Positions 1 through 6,477 of a stretch of DNA of 64,000 nucleotides are shown piece by piece. Positions within the stretch are counted from its first letter, which is position 1. Each line of letters starts with the position of its first letter. Under the pieces are notes generated by a model. That model was not told the origin of the DNA. It made no database searches and was given only the letters and a program-made list of their open reading frames with translations. Both the position numbers and the translations under genes were made by a program. Origin of the DNA: a virus; IMG/VR virus record IMGVR_UViG_3300020442_002635, positions 1 through 64,000 of that record, one strand, 5' to 3'.

Positions 1-128
1 ATCAGATTGCCGTGAAGATAAACAGAGGAAGTGTTAGTTTCCTTGTCAATCGTTACCTCAGTGTTACCAGATTTCCAGTTCTTGTTAGACTGAACAGCGG
101 CACACATTTGGGATTCGATCTTACGCAT
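1..128 (-). CDS. conserved small phage protein, 3' part cut by window edge
   Basis: The reading frame starts at ATG 128-126 and runs off the left edge after 42 codons without a stop. The visible part reads MRKIESQMCAAVQ at the start, then NWKSGNTEV and VYLHGNLI. This arrangement (an N-terminal helix, then a short beta-rich core ending in LHGN) is one I associate with small proteins common in marine T4-like phages; no function is known to me. It lies 65 bases downstream of the first copy of the 29-bp intergenic element. The stretch between contains GC-rich sequence able to fold into a short hairpin (ACCCGAAGGGT). Confidence 0.7.
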   Translation of the reverse strand, partial: MRKIESQMCAAVQSNKNWKSGNTEVTIDKETNTSSVYLHGNL

Positions 129-192
129 GAGAAGTGAGTTAAAGTTTGGTTTGTTGTGTGGGTTGTGGGTTTACCCTTCGGGTGTCCCTCAC

Positions 193-221
193 ACTACTGG
201 GACACTTTAGAGGTGAGTAAC
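193..221 (-). repeat. 29-bp intergenic element, copy 1
   Basis: Minus-strand core GTTACTCACCTCTAAAGTG followed by TCCCAGTAGT. Here the element is followed not directly by a start codon but by a 65-base leader with a small hairpin before the ATG at 128. It lies 20 bases downstream of the stop of the 241-477 gene. Confidence 0.9.
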
Positions 222-240
222 AATAATACTCAGAAACTAG

Positions 241-477
241 TCAAACATAATGTAATGCAAGGGCAATGATTTGATCATCCTTTACAATACGATTAGGGCC
301 AGTTTTCGTCTCGAATTGATGATAGATTGTGTTAGGATCTTCATTGTCCCAATACATTGCATCAACTAAATCAGAGCACATTTCACGAACTGTTTTAATG
401 CCTCGATAAGTTGCATTGAATTCATCAGCAAGAATAGTGAGAGCAGATGAGAATGTAAGTGCGTTTGTGTTATTCAT
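241..477 (-). CDS. hypothetical small phage protein (78 aa)
   Basis: 78 residues, acidic C-terminal half, no membrane segment or recognisable motif. The start is fixed by context: the ATG at 477-475 directly abuts intergenic element copy 2, with no purine-rich Shine-Dalgarno sequence between. I do not recognise the family. Its position in the run of small early-type genes suggests an accessory takeover role, which is inference only. Confidence 0.75.
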   Translation of the reverse strand: MNNTNALTFSSALTILADEFNATYRGIKTVREMCSDLVDAMYWDNEDPNTIYHQFETKTGPNRIVKDDQIIALALHYV

Positions 478-506
478 ACTACTAGAACACTTTAGAGGTG
501 AGTAAC
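478..506 (-). repeat. 29-bp intergenic element, copy 2
   Basis: Core GTTACTCACCTCTAAAGTG, then TTCTAGTAGT leading straight into the ATG at 477. It starts immediately after the TAA of the upstream gene (508-510). This stop-element-ATG arrangement, with no spare bases, recurs at 1022, 2441 and 3372. Confidence 0.93.
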
Positions 507-507
507 T

Positions 508-702
508 TTAATCATCAAGAAGAATAACTTCGTATGATGTAAAATCAGGATAGCACTTTTCTACCCATTGTGATAGTTTATTGTTCTGTGATTTAATCCC
601 TTTGTGTGTCTTTGGCCTTGTTGGCATTGTCTTGTAAAATGTGATGATGTTTTCATCGTCGGTTGTTACATTGACGATGTAAGTTGCAGTTGTTGTGTTC
701 AT
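508..702 (-). CDS. hypothetical small phage protein (64 aa)
   Basis: 64 residues. It starts with a Thr-rich beta-like segment (MNTTTATYIVNVTT), continues through a basic middle (RPKTHKGIKSQNNK), and ends in LLDD. The 1052-1282 gene ends in the same LLDD followed by the same element, so the similarity between the two loci extends into coding sequence. The ATG overlaps the TGA of the upstream gene by 4 bases. Function unknown. Confidence 0.7.
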   Translation of the reverse strand: MNTTTATYIVNVTTDDENIITFYKTMPTRPKTHKGIKSQNNKLSQWVEKCYPDFTSYEVILLDD

Positions 703-863
703 TCTTCTATAGTAACAGATTGAATCACAAAGTTAGGATTAAGTCGATTACATGTTGCAATCGCATCCTCTTTTGTTTCTTTGATGTAACCTAAACAATC
801 ATTCATAATCCAACCATTAGCACGATGAAATTGTCCGTGAAGAATGAACTTAGTTTCTTGCAT
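699..863 (-). CDS. hypothetical small phage protein (54 aa)
   Basis: A 54-codon frame from ATG 863-861, starting MQETKFILHGQFHRANGW and ending VTIEE. It is coupled on both sides: its ATG overlaps the upstream TGA (TGATG) and its TGA overlaps the next ATG (ATGA), which strongly supports the frame. The FILHG segment recalls the LHGN motif of the 1-128 protein. No function assigned. Confidence 0.65.
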   Translation of the reverse strand: MQETKFILHGQFHRANGWIMNDCLGYIKETKEDAIATCNRLNPNFVIQSVTIEE

Positions 864-1021
864 CAATCGTAAGGGAAGAAAGAAGATTTAGTGGAGTCAG
901 TTTCGTAAGGAATGGTAAAATCCTCACCAAACATTTCATAGTAAAGTTCACTGAAGATTGCAAAATCATCAGGGGTTTCACTGTTCCAGATCTTCAGGAT
1001 TTCAGAGTAAGTGTTGTTCAT
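863..1021 (-). CDS. hypothetical small acidic phage protein (52 aa)
   Basis: A 52-codon frame from ATG 1021-1019, which directly abuts element copy 3. Starts MNNTYSEILKIWNSE and ends SSFFPYD. Acidic and probably helical at the N-terminus. Not recognised. Confidence 0.65.
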   Translation of the reverse strand: MNNTYSEILKIWNSETPDDFAIFSELYYEMFGEDFTIPYETDSTKSSFFPYD

Positions 1022-1050
1022 ACAACTGGGACACTTTAGAGGTGAGTAAC
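1022..1050 (-). repeat. 29-bp intergenic element, copy 3
   Basis: Core GTTACTCACCTCTAAAGTG followed by TCCCAGTTGT and then the ATG at 1021. The upstream gene stops 1 base before the element begins. Confidence 0.93.
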
Positions 1051-1051
1051 T

Positions 1052-1282
1052 TTAATCATCAAGAAGTTGTGGATAATACTCCTCTACCTCTTCAATCAGT
1101 TCATCAACTGTATACGAATCATAATTGTTGCTCATGTTATCATAAAGAATGGCCATCATTGTTTTGATGTCCATGTCATCCAAGATCTGGTTAATCATTG
1201 CATCTTGGAGTGCATCACGGTCGATGATTTTGTCGTTGGTTTCAGTCATTTTTGTGTGAAGATAAGATTTGATAAGTGACAT
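1052..1282 (-). CDS. hypothetical acidic small phage protein (76 aa)
   Basis: 76 residues, very acidic, mostly predicted helix. The C-terminal part (TVDELIEEVEEYYP, then LLDD) resembles the SLEELIEETS and TLEEFMENW segments of the 67-residue protein at 3901-4104, so the two may be distant paralogues. No catalytic motif. It follows the 1287-1514 gene after 4 bases, in one operon. Confidence 0.7.
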   Translation of the reverse strand: MSLIKSYLHTKMTETNDKIIDRDALQDAMINQILDDMDIKTMMAILYDNMSNNYDSYTVDELIEEVEEYYPQLLDD

Positions 1283-1286
1283 AAAC

Positions 1287-1514
1287 TCAGCACGATGCTG
1301 GCATGTATTGTTGTGGTTCAGTCAGGAAATCTGTGACTTCATAACCATGAATGTCCAGACGAGAATTGCACGTTTCAATCATCTCTTTTTTGTTGAACAA
1401 TCGCATCGACTGTGTGTCACCCTTGAACTTTAAAGTGTAGACAAACTTATCAGTCAAGATTGCATGAGGGCGAAACTCAACAACCATGGAATGACGCTTT
1501 GAAGTGAGTTGCAT
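1287..1514 (-). CDS. hypothetical small phage protein (75 aa)
   Basis: 75 residues with alternating beta-like segments (MVVEFRPHAIL, FVYTLKFKG). The ATG at 1514 is preceded by an A/T-rich leader and lies 20 bases from element copy 4. At the spot where an element-adjacent ATG would be expected, the copy reads GTAGTAAGT, so the start appears to have moved downstream. Not recognised. Confidence 0.7.
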   Translation of the reverse strand: MQLTSKRHSMVVEFRPHAILTDKFVYTLKFKGDTQSMRLFNKKEMIETCNSRLDIHGYEVTDFLTEPQQYMPASC

Positions 1515-1534
1515 TTAAAAAAACCAGTGAACTT

Positions 1535-1563
1535 ACTACTACAACACTTTAGAGGTGAGTAAC
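1535..1563 (-). repeat. 29-bp intergenic element, copy 4
   Basis: Core GTTACTCACCTCTAAAGTG followed by TTGTAGTAGT. There is no abutting start codon; the ATG used lies 20 bases further on. Confidence 0.9.
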
Positions 1564-1568
1564 AATAA

Positions 1569-1712
1569 TCATCGCATAATAGGATTTACACCAATTACTT
1601 TAGCCTTAGGATTACGCGCAGTTGCTGTTTCCTTTGCGTCCTGATAGTTTGCAGCATGTACTTCTTCAGTGAAAACTTTGCCACCAACATACAATTTAAC
1701 TTCGTATTTCAT
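1569..1712 (-). CDS. conserved small phage protein (47 aa)
   Basis: A 47-codon frame from ATG 1712-1710, with segments KYEVKLYVGGKVFTEEV, NYQDAKETA and AKVIGVNP. It looks like a small beta-beta-alpha-beta protein. I recognise it as a type widespread in marine T4-like cyanophages, with no known function. Stop TGA at 1571-1569, 5 bases before element copy 4. Confidence 0.75.
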   Translation of the reverse strand: MKYEVKLYVGGKVFTEEVHAANYQDAKETATARNPKAKVIGVNPIMR

Positions 1713-1713
1713 G

Positions 1714-1881
1714 TCACCAAATCTCCGTGAATCGTTTGTGAGTTGCCTTGGTCATTCTACCATCTGCCAACAGATTGTCGCAGACATTAACAAAGACTTG
1801 AAACTTTTCCTCTCTTGTGAGTGTGTCTGCTCCATCGCAATTCTTCATCACGTTGAGCATTTGCTTTTTAGATGTGATCAT
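1714..1881 (-). CDS. conserved small phage protein (55 aa)
   Basis: A 55-codon frame from ATG 1881-1879, starting MITSKKQMLNVMKNCDGADT and ending with ADGRMTKATHKRFTEIW. Helical, rich in Lys and Met. The C-terminal pattern is familiar from small cyanophage proteins; function unknown. The ATG overlaps the TGA of the upstream gene, and the next gene starts 1 base past its stop. Confidence 0.72.
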   Translation of the reverse strand: MITSKKQMLNVMKNCDGADTLTREEKFQVFVNVCDNLLADGRMTKATHKRFTEIW

Positions 1882-2087
1882 TTCTTGAAGTTTTTGTTGT
1901 GGAAATAAGCATCAATAATTTCTAAAATCTCACAGCATTCTTCTGCTACTTCTTCACTTACCAACACGCCATAATCTTCAACTGCTTCTGCAATTAGTTC
2001 TAATTGACGATCATTGAACATAAGTGATTTTTTTCTGATTGTTAACATATTTAACTGTGATTGTGTACCAGAGAAAAGTTCAGTCAT
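1878..2087 (-). CDS. hypothetical small phage protein (69 aa)
   Basis: 69 residues, with an acidic helical middle (AEAVEDYGVLVSEEVAEECC) and a basic tail. It is coupled by overlapping start and stop codons to the genes on both sides. Not recognised. Confidence 0.7.
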   Translation of the reverse strand: MTELFSGTQSQLNMLTIRKKSLMFNDRQLELIAEAVEDYGVLVSEEVAEECCEILEIIDAYFHNKNFKK

Positions 2088-2440
2088 CAGAGATAAAGAA
2101 ACGAACCGTAAGCATCACAAATGTGAGGATTGTCTGCTAACTGTGTGATAAGATAACGAACACCTTTTGCAGGTGCTTTGTATGATGCAGGTTTGTAACA
2201 TTCACCAGAGTTCTTATCAACGAACATCCAGCAGCTTCGTCCTCTGATTCTTCCCTCGTCACCAACAAGATAAGACCAGACTTTGATATACTTTCGACCA
2301 ACTTCATACTCAAGTTGAGTATAAACAGAATGACCAGATTCGATCGCATCGACTTTCCACTGATTGTTGAGCACTTCGATAAGTGCTTCGGTCAGGAATT
2401 GTGGTTTGGTTTGAGTTGCGATCATTTTAGTGTTGCTCAT
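2087..2440 (-). CDS. conserved phage protein (117 aa)
   Basis: 117 residues with an alpha/beta pattern. The most characteristic segments are RKYIKVWSY, SCWMFVDKNSGECYKPASYK and APAKGVRYL. I associate this C-terminal pattern with a conserved small protein of marine T4-like phages, without a known function. The ATG at 2440 directly abuts element copy 5, fixing the start. Confidence 0.75.
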   Translation of the reverse strand: MSNTKMIATQTKPQFLTEALIEVLNNQWKVDAIESGHSVYTQLEYEVGRKYIKVWSYLVGDEGRIRGRSCWMFVDKNSGECYKPASYKAPAKGVRYLITQLADNPHICDAYGSFLYL

Positions 2441-2469
2441 ACAACTGGGACACTTTAGAGGTGAGTAAC
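2441..2469 (-). repeat. 29-bp intergenic element, copy 5
   Basis: Core GTTACTCACCTCTAAAGTG, then TCCCAGTTGT and the ATG at 2440. The stop codon of the 2475-3371 gene lies 5 bases upstream. Confidence 0.93.
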
Positions 2470-2474
2470 AATAA

Positions 2475-3371
2475 TCACCAGGTTTTTGCCATCAGAAAGT
2501 TAGCACGACTGAACTCTTCACGATCAACAACTTTGAACATGCCAAACTTGTTTGTGATAACATAACCTTCATGCAGTGTTTGCTCATCACCAATCACACA
2601 AATGATTTCATCACATTCTTTGATGAACATGAACAAATCATCCTTGATTGATGCAACGAGTTTCCACAATCTGATGACGTTGGCATCACAATCAAATTTT
2701 TCTGCAATTTCATTCTCATCCACGACATTCTCATGGCGAATGCAGTCATTGATGTGTTTTTTGATTTTTGTTGCTTTGGCAGGAGTTACAAACTCACATA
2801 GAGTAGCCATTTGTTTGGCAAATGCACAAACATCAGCAATATCCTCACGATCAGGATTCAAACTGCACTCAGGTTGCACGAAGTGGCATTCATCATTGCT
2901 GCACAGATTGTCAGTCAAAGGTGATGCAACTGCATTGCGAAGATCACCCTCAGCAACATAAACTGTGTGAGGTGCAATGATAATATCCTCAGTGATTACC
3001 TCAGGAAAGATGTAAGTGATCGTGTTGGGACGATAAGTAAGGCTACCACCATAACCAATAAAATCACCTTGAATGATAGAATCTGTGCGAGGAAGGCAAT
3101 CAAAGCAAGCATGAAGAATACGCGCAACTTTACCTTGATGGTTTTTGTCAATTTCTTCATGTGAATGATTGATTTTGATTTTTACTTTGTTGAAGACAGA
3201 TTTAGTGCCAACAAAAAATGTACCAGTCGCAGGATCTGTGCCCCAAACAATAGCAGGAGCACCATCCATCTTGGTTGAGATAATACTATCAGACTCAGAG
3301 AACCAGTTAAGAACTGACAGATCTCCAGTCAGGATAGAATCTTCAGGGTGTTCGATGTGTGTGTTCTTCAT
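2475..3371 (-). CDS. RNA/DNA-ligase-fold nucleotidyltransferase-like protein
   Basis: About 298 residues starting MKNTHIEHPED. The frame is open further upstream, but ATG 3371 directly abuts element copy 6, as in other genes of this region, and the upstream extension would run through a terminator. The segment STKMDGAPAIVWG has the K-x-D-G pattern of motif I, where the lysine becomes covalently nucleotidylated in ligases and capping enzymes. GTKSVFNKVK and IIQGDFIGYGG are plausible further motifs. It resembles a cyanophage family annotated as DUF6267, for which no activity is established as far as I know. The C-terminal third (helical, with Cys and Asp clusters) is unrelated to T4 Rnl1/Rnl2 by eye. 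Confidence 0.6.
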   Translation of the reverse strand: MKNTHIEHPEDSILTGDLSVLNWFSESDSIISTKMDGAPAIVWGTDPATGTFFVGTKSVFNKVKIKINHSHEEIDKNHQGKVARILHACFDCLPRTDSIIQGDFIGYGGSLTYRPNTITYIFPEVITEDIIIAPHTVYVAEGDLRNAVASPLTDNLCSNDECHFVQPECSLNPDREDIADVCAFAKQMATLCEFVTPAKATKIKKHINDCIRHENVVDENEIAEKFDCDANVIRLWKLVASIKDDLFMFIKECDEIICVIGDEQTLHEGYVITNKFGMFKVVDREEFSRANFLMAKTW

Positions 3372-3400
3372 ACTATTGGGACACTTTAGAGGTGAGTAAC
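3372..3400 (-). repeat. 29-bp intergenic element, copy 6
   Basis: Core GTTACTCACCTCTAAAGTG, then TCCCAATAGT and the ATG at 3371. Confidence 0.93.
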
Positions 3401-3413
3401 ATTTATATCGACA

Positions 3414-3440
3414 TAAAAAAAGAGGGTAATGATACCCTCT
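3414..3440 (-). terminator. rho-independent terminator after the 3448-3633 gene
   Basis: On the minus strand AGAGGGTA, loop TCAT, TACCCTCT, then a run of seven T. A perfect 8-bp stem plus U-tract, 7 bases after the stop of the 3448-3633 gene and upstream of element copy 6. It indicates that the ligase-fold gene is transcribed separately, so the short segment with element copy 6 would have to supply or tolerate the new start. Confidence 0.88.
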
Positions 3441-3447
3441 CTTCTTA

Positions 3448-3633
3448 TTATCGATCAGTGGCCATGTAGAAAGCCTTGTCTGTGATTGCATTCATCACAA
3501 GGGAAAGATCCTCTTGGAGTTTCTTAACCTCAAACTGATGAATCTGCCAACGAACTTTGATGTCTTCGATGTAATCTGCGCGAGACAGGAGAACTTCGGG
3601 ACGTTCGGTCATGCGTTGAGTTGCTTGGTACAC
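3448..3633 (-). CDS. hypothetical small phage protein (61 aa, GTG start, or 54 aa from ATG)
   Basis: The longest frame uses GTG 3633-3631, overlapping element copy 7. An internal ATG at 3612-3610 gives MTERPEVLLSRADYIEDIKVR, which looks like the conserved part. Residues from LLSRADYIEDIKVRWQIHQF to the C-terminus read as one long amphipathic helix. In other copies of the element an ATG stands here; this copy has GTG or GTA instead, so the start has probably decayed or moved. Function unknown. Confidence 0.65.
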   Translation of the reverse strand: MYQATQRMTERPEVLLSRADYIEDIKVRWQIHQFEVKKLQEDLSLVMNAITDKAFYMATDR

Positions 3634-3660
3634 TACTAGAACACTTTAGAGGTGAGTAAT
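3632..3660 (-). repeat. 29-bp intergenic element, copy 7
   Basis: Minus strand ATTACTCACCTCTAAAGTG followed by TTCTAGTAGT. The expected abutting ATG is replaced by GTGTAC. Confidence 0.9.
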
Positions 3661-3664
3661 AATA

Positions 3665-3904
3665 TCACACAGGAAGTTTGGCAACTGATTTACCCTTACT
3701 GTGCTTCGCAATAAAGTTCAGTGCTGACTTACGATTGCGACAGATCTTTAACTGCTTGCCCTGATGAATCACCACCAGTTTAGTATCACTGCCAGCAATA
3801 GGTATGGCAGCATACATCCTAGGATCATCATATTTGCCCATGATAAATCCCTCTTCGATAGGCTTGGGTTCTAAAACAGATCTTTTAGTTTCTGCAATCT
3901 TCAT
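3665..3904 (-). CDS. conserved small basic phage protein (79 aa)
   Basis: 79 residues. The well-defined part begins at the internal MGKYDDPRMYAAIPIAG and ends in a basic segment (NFIAKHSKGKSVAKLPV). The 4-base ATGA overlap at 3901-3904 favours the longer start. The MGKYDDPRMYAAIPIAGSD pattern is familiar from marine T4-like cyanophages. Function unknown. Confidence 0.72.
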   Translation of the reverse strand: MKIAETKRSVLEPKPIEEGFIMGKYDDPRMYAAIPIAGSDTKLVVIHQGKQLKICRNRKSALNFIAKHSKGKSVAKLPV

Positions 3905-4104
3905 CCCCAGTTCTCCATAAACTCCTCCAAAGTGTAACCATCATCTGTGCTAGTTTCTTCTATCAACTCCTCCAAAGAATAGTTTTGAAGTTCTTCACGA
4001 TATTCTTCTGTACTTTGATCATTTTCAGGATCAAAATCATCATGGCAGAGATAATCCCACTCTGCACATAATGCATTGATAAGTTCAGCTCTTGTATAAT
4101 TCAT
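3901..4104 (-). CDS. hypothetical acidic small phage protein (67 aa)
   Basis: 67 residues, about a third Asp/Glu, with two repeats of an LEELIEE/LEEFMEN type shared with the 1052-1282 protein. It lies between the helicase and the 3665-3904 gene with 4-base overlaps at both ends, so it is translated with UvsW. Role unknown; DNA mimicry is possible from the charge but is not shown. Confidence 0.7.
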   Translation of the reverse strand: MNYTRAELINALCAEWDYLCHDDFDPENDQSTEEYREELQNYSLEELIEETSTDDGYTLEEFMENWG

Positions 4105-5312
4105 CGACGAACCTCACTAATAGCAGGTTGACCTTGGTTGAACACGACATCAACAACTGCCTGAACTTTACGAGCAGTGCTGATACCTACAGTATCATAT
4201 GTAGGGATGCAAACAAGACCAAAGGTCTTAGATTCACCACCCAACCTGATGACACGACCAATCGACTGACTGATACCAATGTAGTCCATGTTACGCATGA
4301 AGATAACAGCTTCAAGACCACTGACGTTGATACCCTCAGACAGAATACTGTGGTGGATAACAACAAACTTTTTGCTAGAGTCTTTGCCCCAAGCATTCAG
4401 AGTCTCGAAGAATGTCTCACGATCAACCTTACGTCCATCAATGATTGCACCTGTCTTAGATGTGATCGTCATCCAAGAATAGCCACGCTGATACAACTCA
4501 GCACAGAAATCAGACTGAGAGATAAGACCCACAATCTGCTTGGTAGTACGAGCACAAATGAGAGTTTTGTTGATGTTGTTCTCATCAATCGTTTCAAGAA
4601 GATTGTCACAATCCTCTGCATACATGACTTTGCGACCTTTGATGAGATCCAGTTTCTTGACTACAACTTTGGGAGGAAGAATGTAACCACCTTCAACAAG
4701 CTCAGGAGCAGGAACATTCACCAGAACCTGACCATAAACATCAACCCAATTCATCCCAGGTTTCTTAGGAGTAAGAGAGTGCTTAGGAGTAGCAGTGAAG
4801 AAATAGCAACGATCAGAATCAGCAGCAAAGTATTCTGTAGCAGTGAAAAAGTTTCTCTGCACAGAGTTATGTGCTTCGTCAAAATAGATCGTATTGACCT
4901 CAACATCTGCCTCCATGATACGGTGCAGGCTATGATATGTAGTGAAAATAACTACATTTTCACCCATAGTACGAGCACAATTGACATAAAGGTTAATCTT
5001 TTCTGCGTTAGTTGTGCTGGTATAGTGTGTCTCACCACTATGAACGTGCATCACATGCAGATAAGGATCTGCATTGTTAGGATCAAGAACTTCCATGAAC
5101 TCAGAGCACAATTGTTCTGCCAACAAAATGCGTGGAGCAACAACAACTGTGGTGGTGCCATTCTTGATAGTATCATGGCGACGTTTTGTGTCCATGATCA
5201 TTGTCAGAGTCTTGCCACCACCAGTGGGTACAATCATCTGACCTTTGTTGTATGCAAGCATACGATCAAGGATGCGATTCTGATGGGGACGAAGAGAAAT
5301 AGTCACGTTCAA
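4101..5312 (-). CDS. uvsW: UvsW-like superfamily 2 DNA/RNA helicase
   Basis: 403 residues from TTG 5312 (GTG at 5306 is an alternative). Walker A PTGGGKT at residues 29-35, DEAH box 145-148, TATP (motif III) 173-176, and motif VI QSIGRVIRLG near residue 350. T4 UvsW unwinds branched DNA and R-loops and moves replication from origin-dependent to recombination-dependent initiation. T4 UvsW has about 500 residues; this protein lacks the N-terminal substrate-specificity domain and starts almost directly at the Q-motif-like LRPHQNRIL, as I recall for cyanophage versions. It closes an operon with the two small genes downstream; a hairpin and element copy 8 lie upstream. Confidence 0.88.
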   Translation of the reverse strand: MNVTISLRPHQNRILDRMLAYNKGQMIVPTGGGKTLTMIMDTKRRHDTIKNGTTTVVVAPRILLAEQLCSEFMEVLDPNNADPYLHVMHVHSGETHYTSTTNAEKINLYVNCARTMGENVVIFTTYHSLHRIMEADVEVNTIYFDEAHNSVQRNFFTATEYFAADSDRCYFFTATPKHSLTPKKPGMNWVDVYGQVLVNVPAPELVEGGYILPPKVVVKKLDLIKGRKVMYAEDCDNLLETIDENNINKTLICARTTKQIVGLISQSDFCAELYQRGYSWMTITSKTGAIIDGRKVDRETFFETLNAWGKDSSKKFVVIHHSILSEGINVSGLEAVIFMRNMDYIGISQSIGRVIRLGGESKTFGLVCIPTYDTVGISTARKVQAVVDVVFNQGQPAISEVRR

Positions 5313-5338
5313 GTGGTTTGATACCCAAAGATAATAAT

Positions 5339-5369
5339 AGCACCCTTACAGAGGATTGTAAAGGGTGCT
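5339..5369 (-). terminator. stem-loop upstream of uvsW
   Basis: Minus strand AGCACCCTTTACA, short loop, TGTAAGGGTGCT: a 12-bp stem with one bulged T. It is followed by ATTATTATC rather than a clean T-run, so it may be a weak terminator or a 5'-leader processing or stability hairpin between element copy 8 and the uvsW start. Confidence 0.6.
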
Positions 5370-5381
5370 GGGGGTGCTTAT

Positions 5382-5410
5382 ACAACTAGGACACTTTGGA
5401 GGTGAGTAAC
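5382..5410 (-). repeat. 29-bp intergenic element, copy 8
   Basis: Minus strand GTTACTCACCTCCAAAGTG followed by TCCTAGTTGT, one substitution (T to C) in the core. It lies directly after the stop of the 5412-6023 gene and 70 bases before the uvsW start, separated from it by a stem-loop. Confidence 0.9.
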
Positions 5411-5411
5411 T

Positions 5412-6023
5412 TTAATTGCTCATTCTTTTGTTTACACGTCCAAGAATTTTTGTTCTTCCTTTTGCATCAGGATTCTGGCCTGTCTCTTTCTTATACTTTG
5501 CAGTTTCCTGATCCTTAAATACACTCTTCAGATACTTTTCACCTTCTCCTCTAATCTTATCACGTTCTGCTCTTGTCTTACCTGATGCTTTCTGTGGTTT
5601 GTAGTTAGGATTAACTGCTGCTTTTTTCTTCTTAGAGAGTAACTGTTTTGCAGTAGGAGTTTCTTTCTTTTCAGGTGCAGGTTTGCCACCTTTCTTTGCA
5701 GCAATTCTTGCTTGTGCTGCTTTCTTTCTTTCTGCCTTTACCTTATCTGCATAAGATTGTTTAACCTCAGCAGAACCTCTTTCTTTCTCAGGTTGTTGCT
5801 CTCTGGTAGATGCTTGACGTTGCTGACCAATATCTTTTCTGTCTTTATATGATTTTGCTGGCACCATCTTACCACCACCAGCAGCCTTCATTCTTCTCTT
5901 TTCAGGTTCAGACTTTCTACGATCTGCACCAACTCTACCACCTTCGCCAGACTTTTTGATCTGGGATGATCCCATCACATCCTTATCATAGGCTTCAGTA
6001 ACAAATTGCGCGAACGTTTTCAT
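5412..6023 (-). CDS. basic low-complexity virion-associated protein (late)
   Basis: 203 residues, extremely rich in Lys, Arg, Ala, Gln and Glu, with no globular-looking part except the N-terminus MKTFAQFVTEAYDKDVMG. An MKTF-x-x-F-x-E-A-Y start is shared by several cyanophage virion or capsid-precursor proteins and may be a packaging or targeting signal. A late promoter (6047-6053) and an upstream terminator isolate it as a single late gene inside an early-type region. A DNA-binding internal head protein is the most plausible role, by inference from charge. Confidence 0.65.
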   Translation of the reverse strand: MKTFAQFVTEAYDKDVMGSSQIKKSGEGGRVGADRRKSEPEKRRMKAAGGGKMVPAKSYKDRKDIGQQRQASTREQQPEKERGSAEVKQSYADKVKAERKKAAQARIAAKKGGKPAPEKKETPTAKQLLSKKKKAAVNPNYKPQKASGKTRAERDKIRGEGEKYLKSVFKDQETAKYKKETGQNPDAKGRTKILGRVNKRMSN

Positions 6024-6046
6024 TGAAAGAAAGAATAACCTTTCAT

Positions 6047-6053
6047 TATTTAT
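6047..6053 (-). promoter_or_regulatory. T4-type late promoter for the 5412-6023 gene
   Basis: Minus strand TAATAAATAATG contains the ATAAATA late-promoter core, 24 bases before the ATG and just downstream of a terminator. This makes the gene an isolated late unit. Confidence 0.75.
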
Positions 6054-6055
6054 TA

Positions 6056-6093
6056 CAATAAACCCCTATCGCTCAAAAGTCAAGCGATAGGGG
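6056..6093 (-). terminator. strong rho-independent terminator
   Basis: Minus strand CCCCTATCGCT, loop of 9 bases, AGCGATAGGGG, then TTTATTGT. A perfect 11-bp GC-rich stem, 8 bases after the stop of the 6102-6323 gene. Confidence 0.88.
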
Positions 6094-6101
6094 TCACTTC
6101 A

Positions 6102-6323
6102 TCAACTGTCCTCTTCTTCCTCAGTCTTAACTTTATTAACTTTAGGGCCAATTTGCACACGATTCGTTTCATAGAACCATGCAACTCTTTCTCGCCTTGC
6201 TTGCATCAACATATCATATTGATCCTGCTGATCTTTAGTGAATCGAAAATCTTGAAGTTTCCAAGTCTTACGAAGTTCTTCAAGGTGAGACAGAACGTTG
6301 ACAGTTTCAGTAGGAAAGTTCAT
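6102..6323 (-). CDS. conserved small phage protein (73 aa)
   Basis: Starts MNFPTETVNVLSHLEELRKT from ATG 6323, 1 base after the upstream stop; the longer frame would need a TTG start. A helical segment (TKDQQDQYDMLMQARRERVAWFYETN) is followed by an acidic tail ending in EEEEDS. This sequence type is common in marine T4-like cyanophages; its role is not known to me. Confidence 0.78.
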   Translation of the reverse strand: MNFPTETVNVLSHLEELRKTWKLQDFRFTKDQQDQYDMLMQARRERVAWFYETNRVQIGPKVNKVKTEEEEDS

Positions 6324-6324
6324 T

Positions 6325-6462
6325 TCAGTAATCAATTTTAGAGTTGAGATAATCGTTCATATTGAAATCTTGTTGATCTTCAATCAAATCTTCAAGATCT
6401 TCACTAACATGGTCAAAATTGACCAGTTCTTCAATTTGTTGTTCAGTCAAATAGCAATCCAT
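6325..6462 (-). CDS. hypothetical acidic small protein (45 aa)
   Basis: A 45-codon frame from ATG 6462-6460: MDCYLTEQQIEELVNFDHV at the start, then an acidic helical stretch, ending DYLNSKIDY. It fills the space between the 6102-6323 gene and element copy 9. Not recognised. Confidence 0.6.
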   Translation of the reverse strand: MDCYLTEQQIEELVNFDHVSEDLEDLIEDQQDFNMNDYLNSKIDY

Positions 6463-6477
6463 TTAAATGTGCCTTAC

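Noticed and set aside
129-146. An eleventh copy of the 29-bp element (AACTTTAACTCACTTC)
   Set aside because: Only loose similarity and no conserved TCACCTCTAAAG core.
3372-3491. N-terminal extension of the ligase-fold protein (338 aa form)
   Set aside because: It would translate the element and the terminator; the ATG at 3371 abuts the element as in other genes.
4092-5321. 409-codon open frame on the plus strand opposite uvsW
   Set aside because: The minus frame carries all helicase motifs; the plus translation has no recognisable domains and looks like an antisense shadow.
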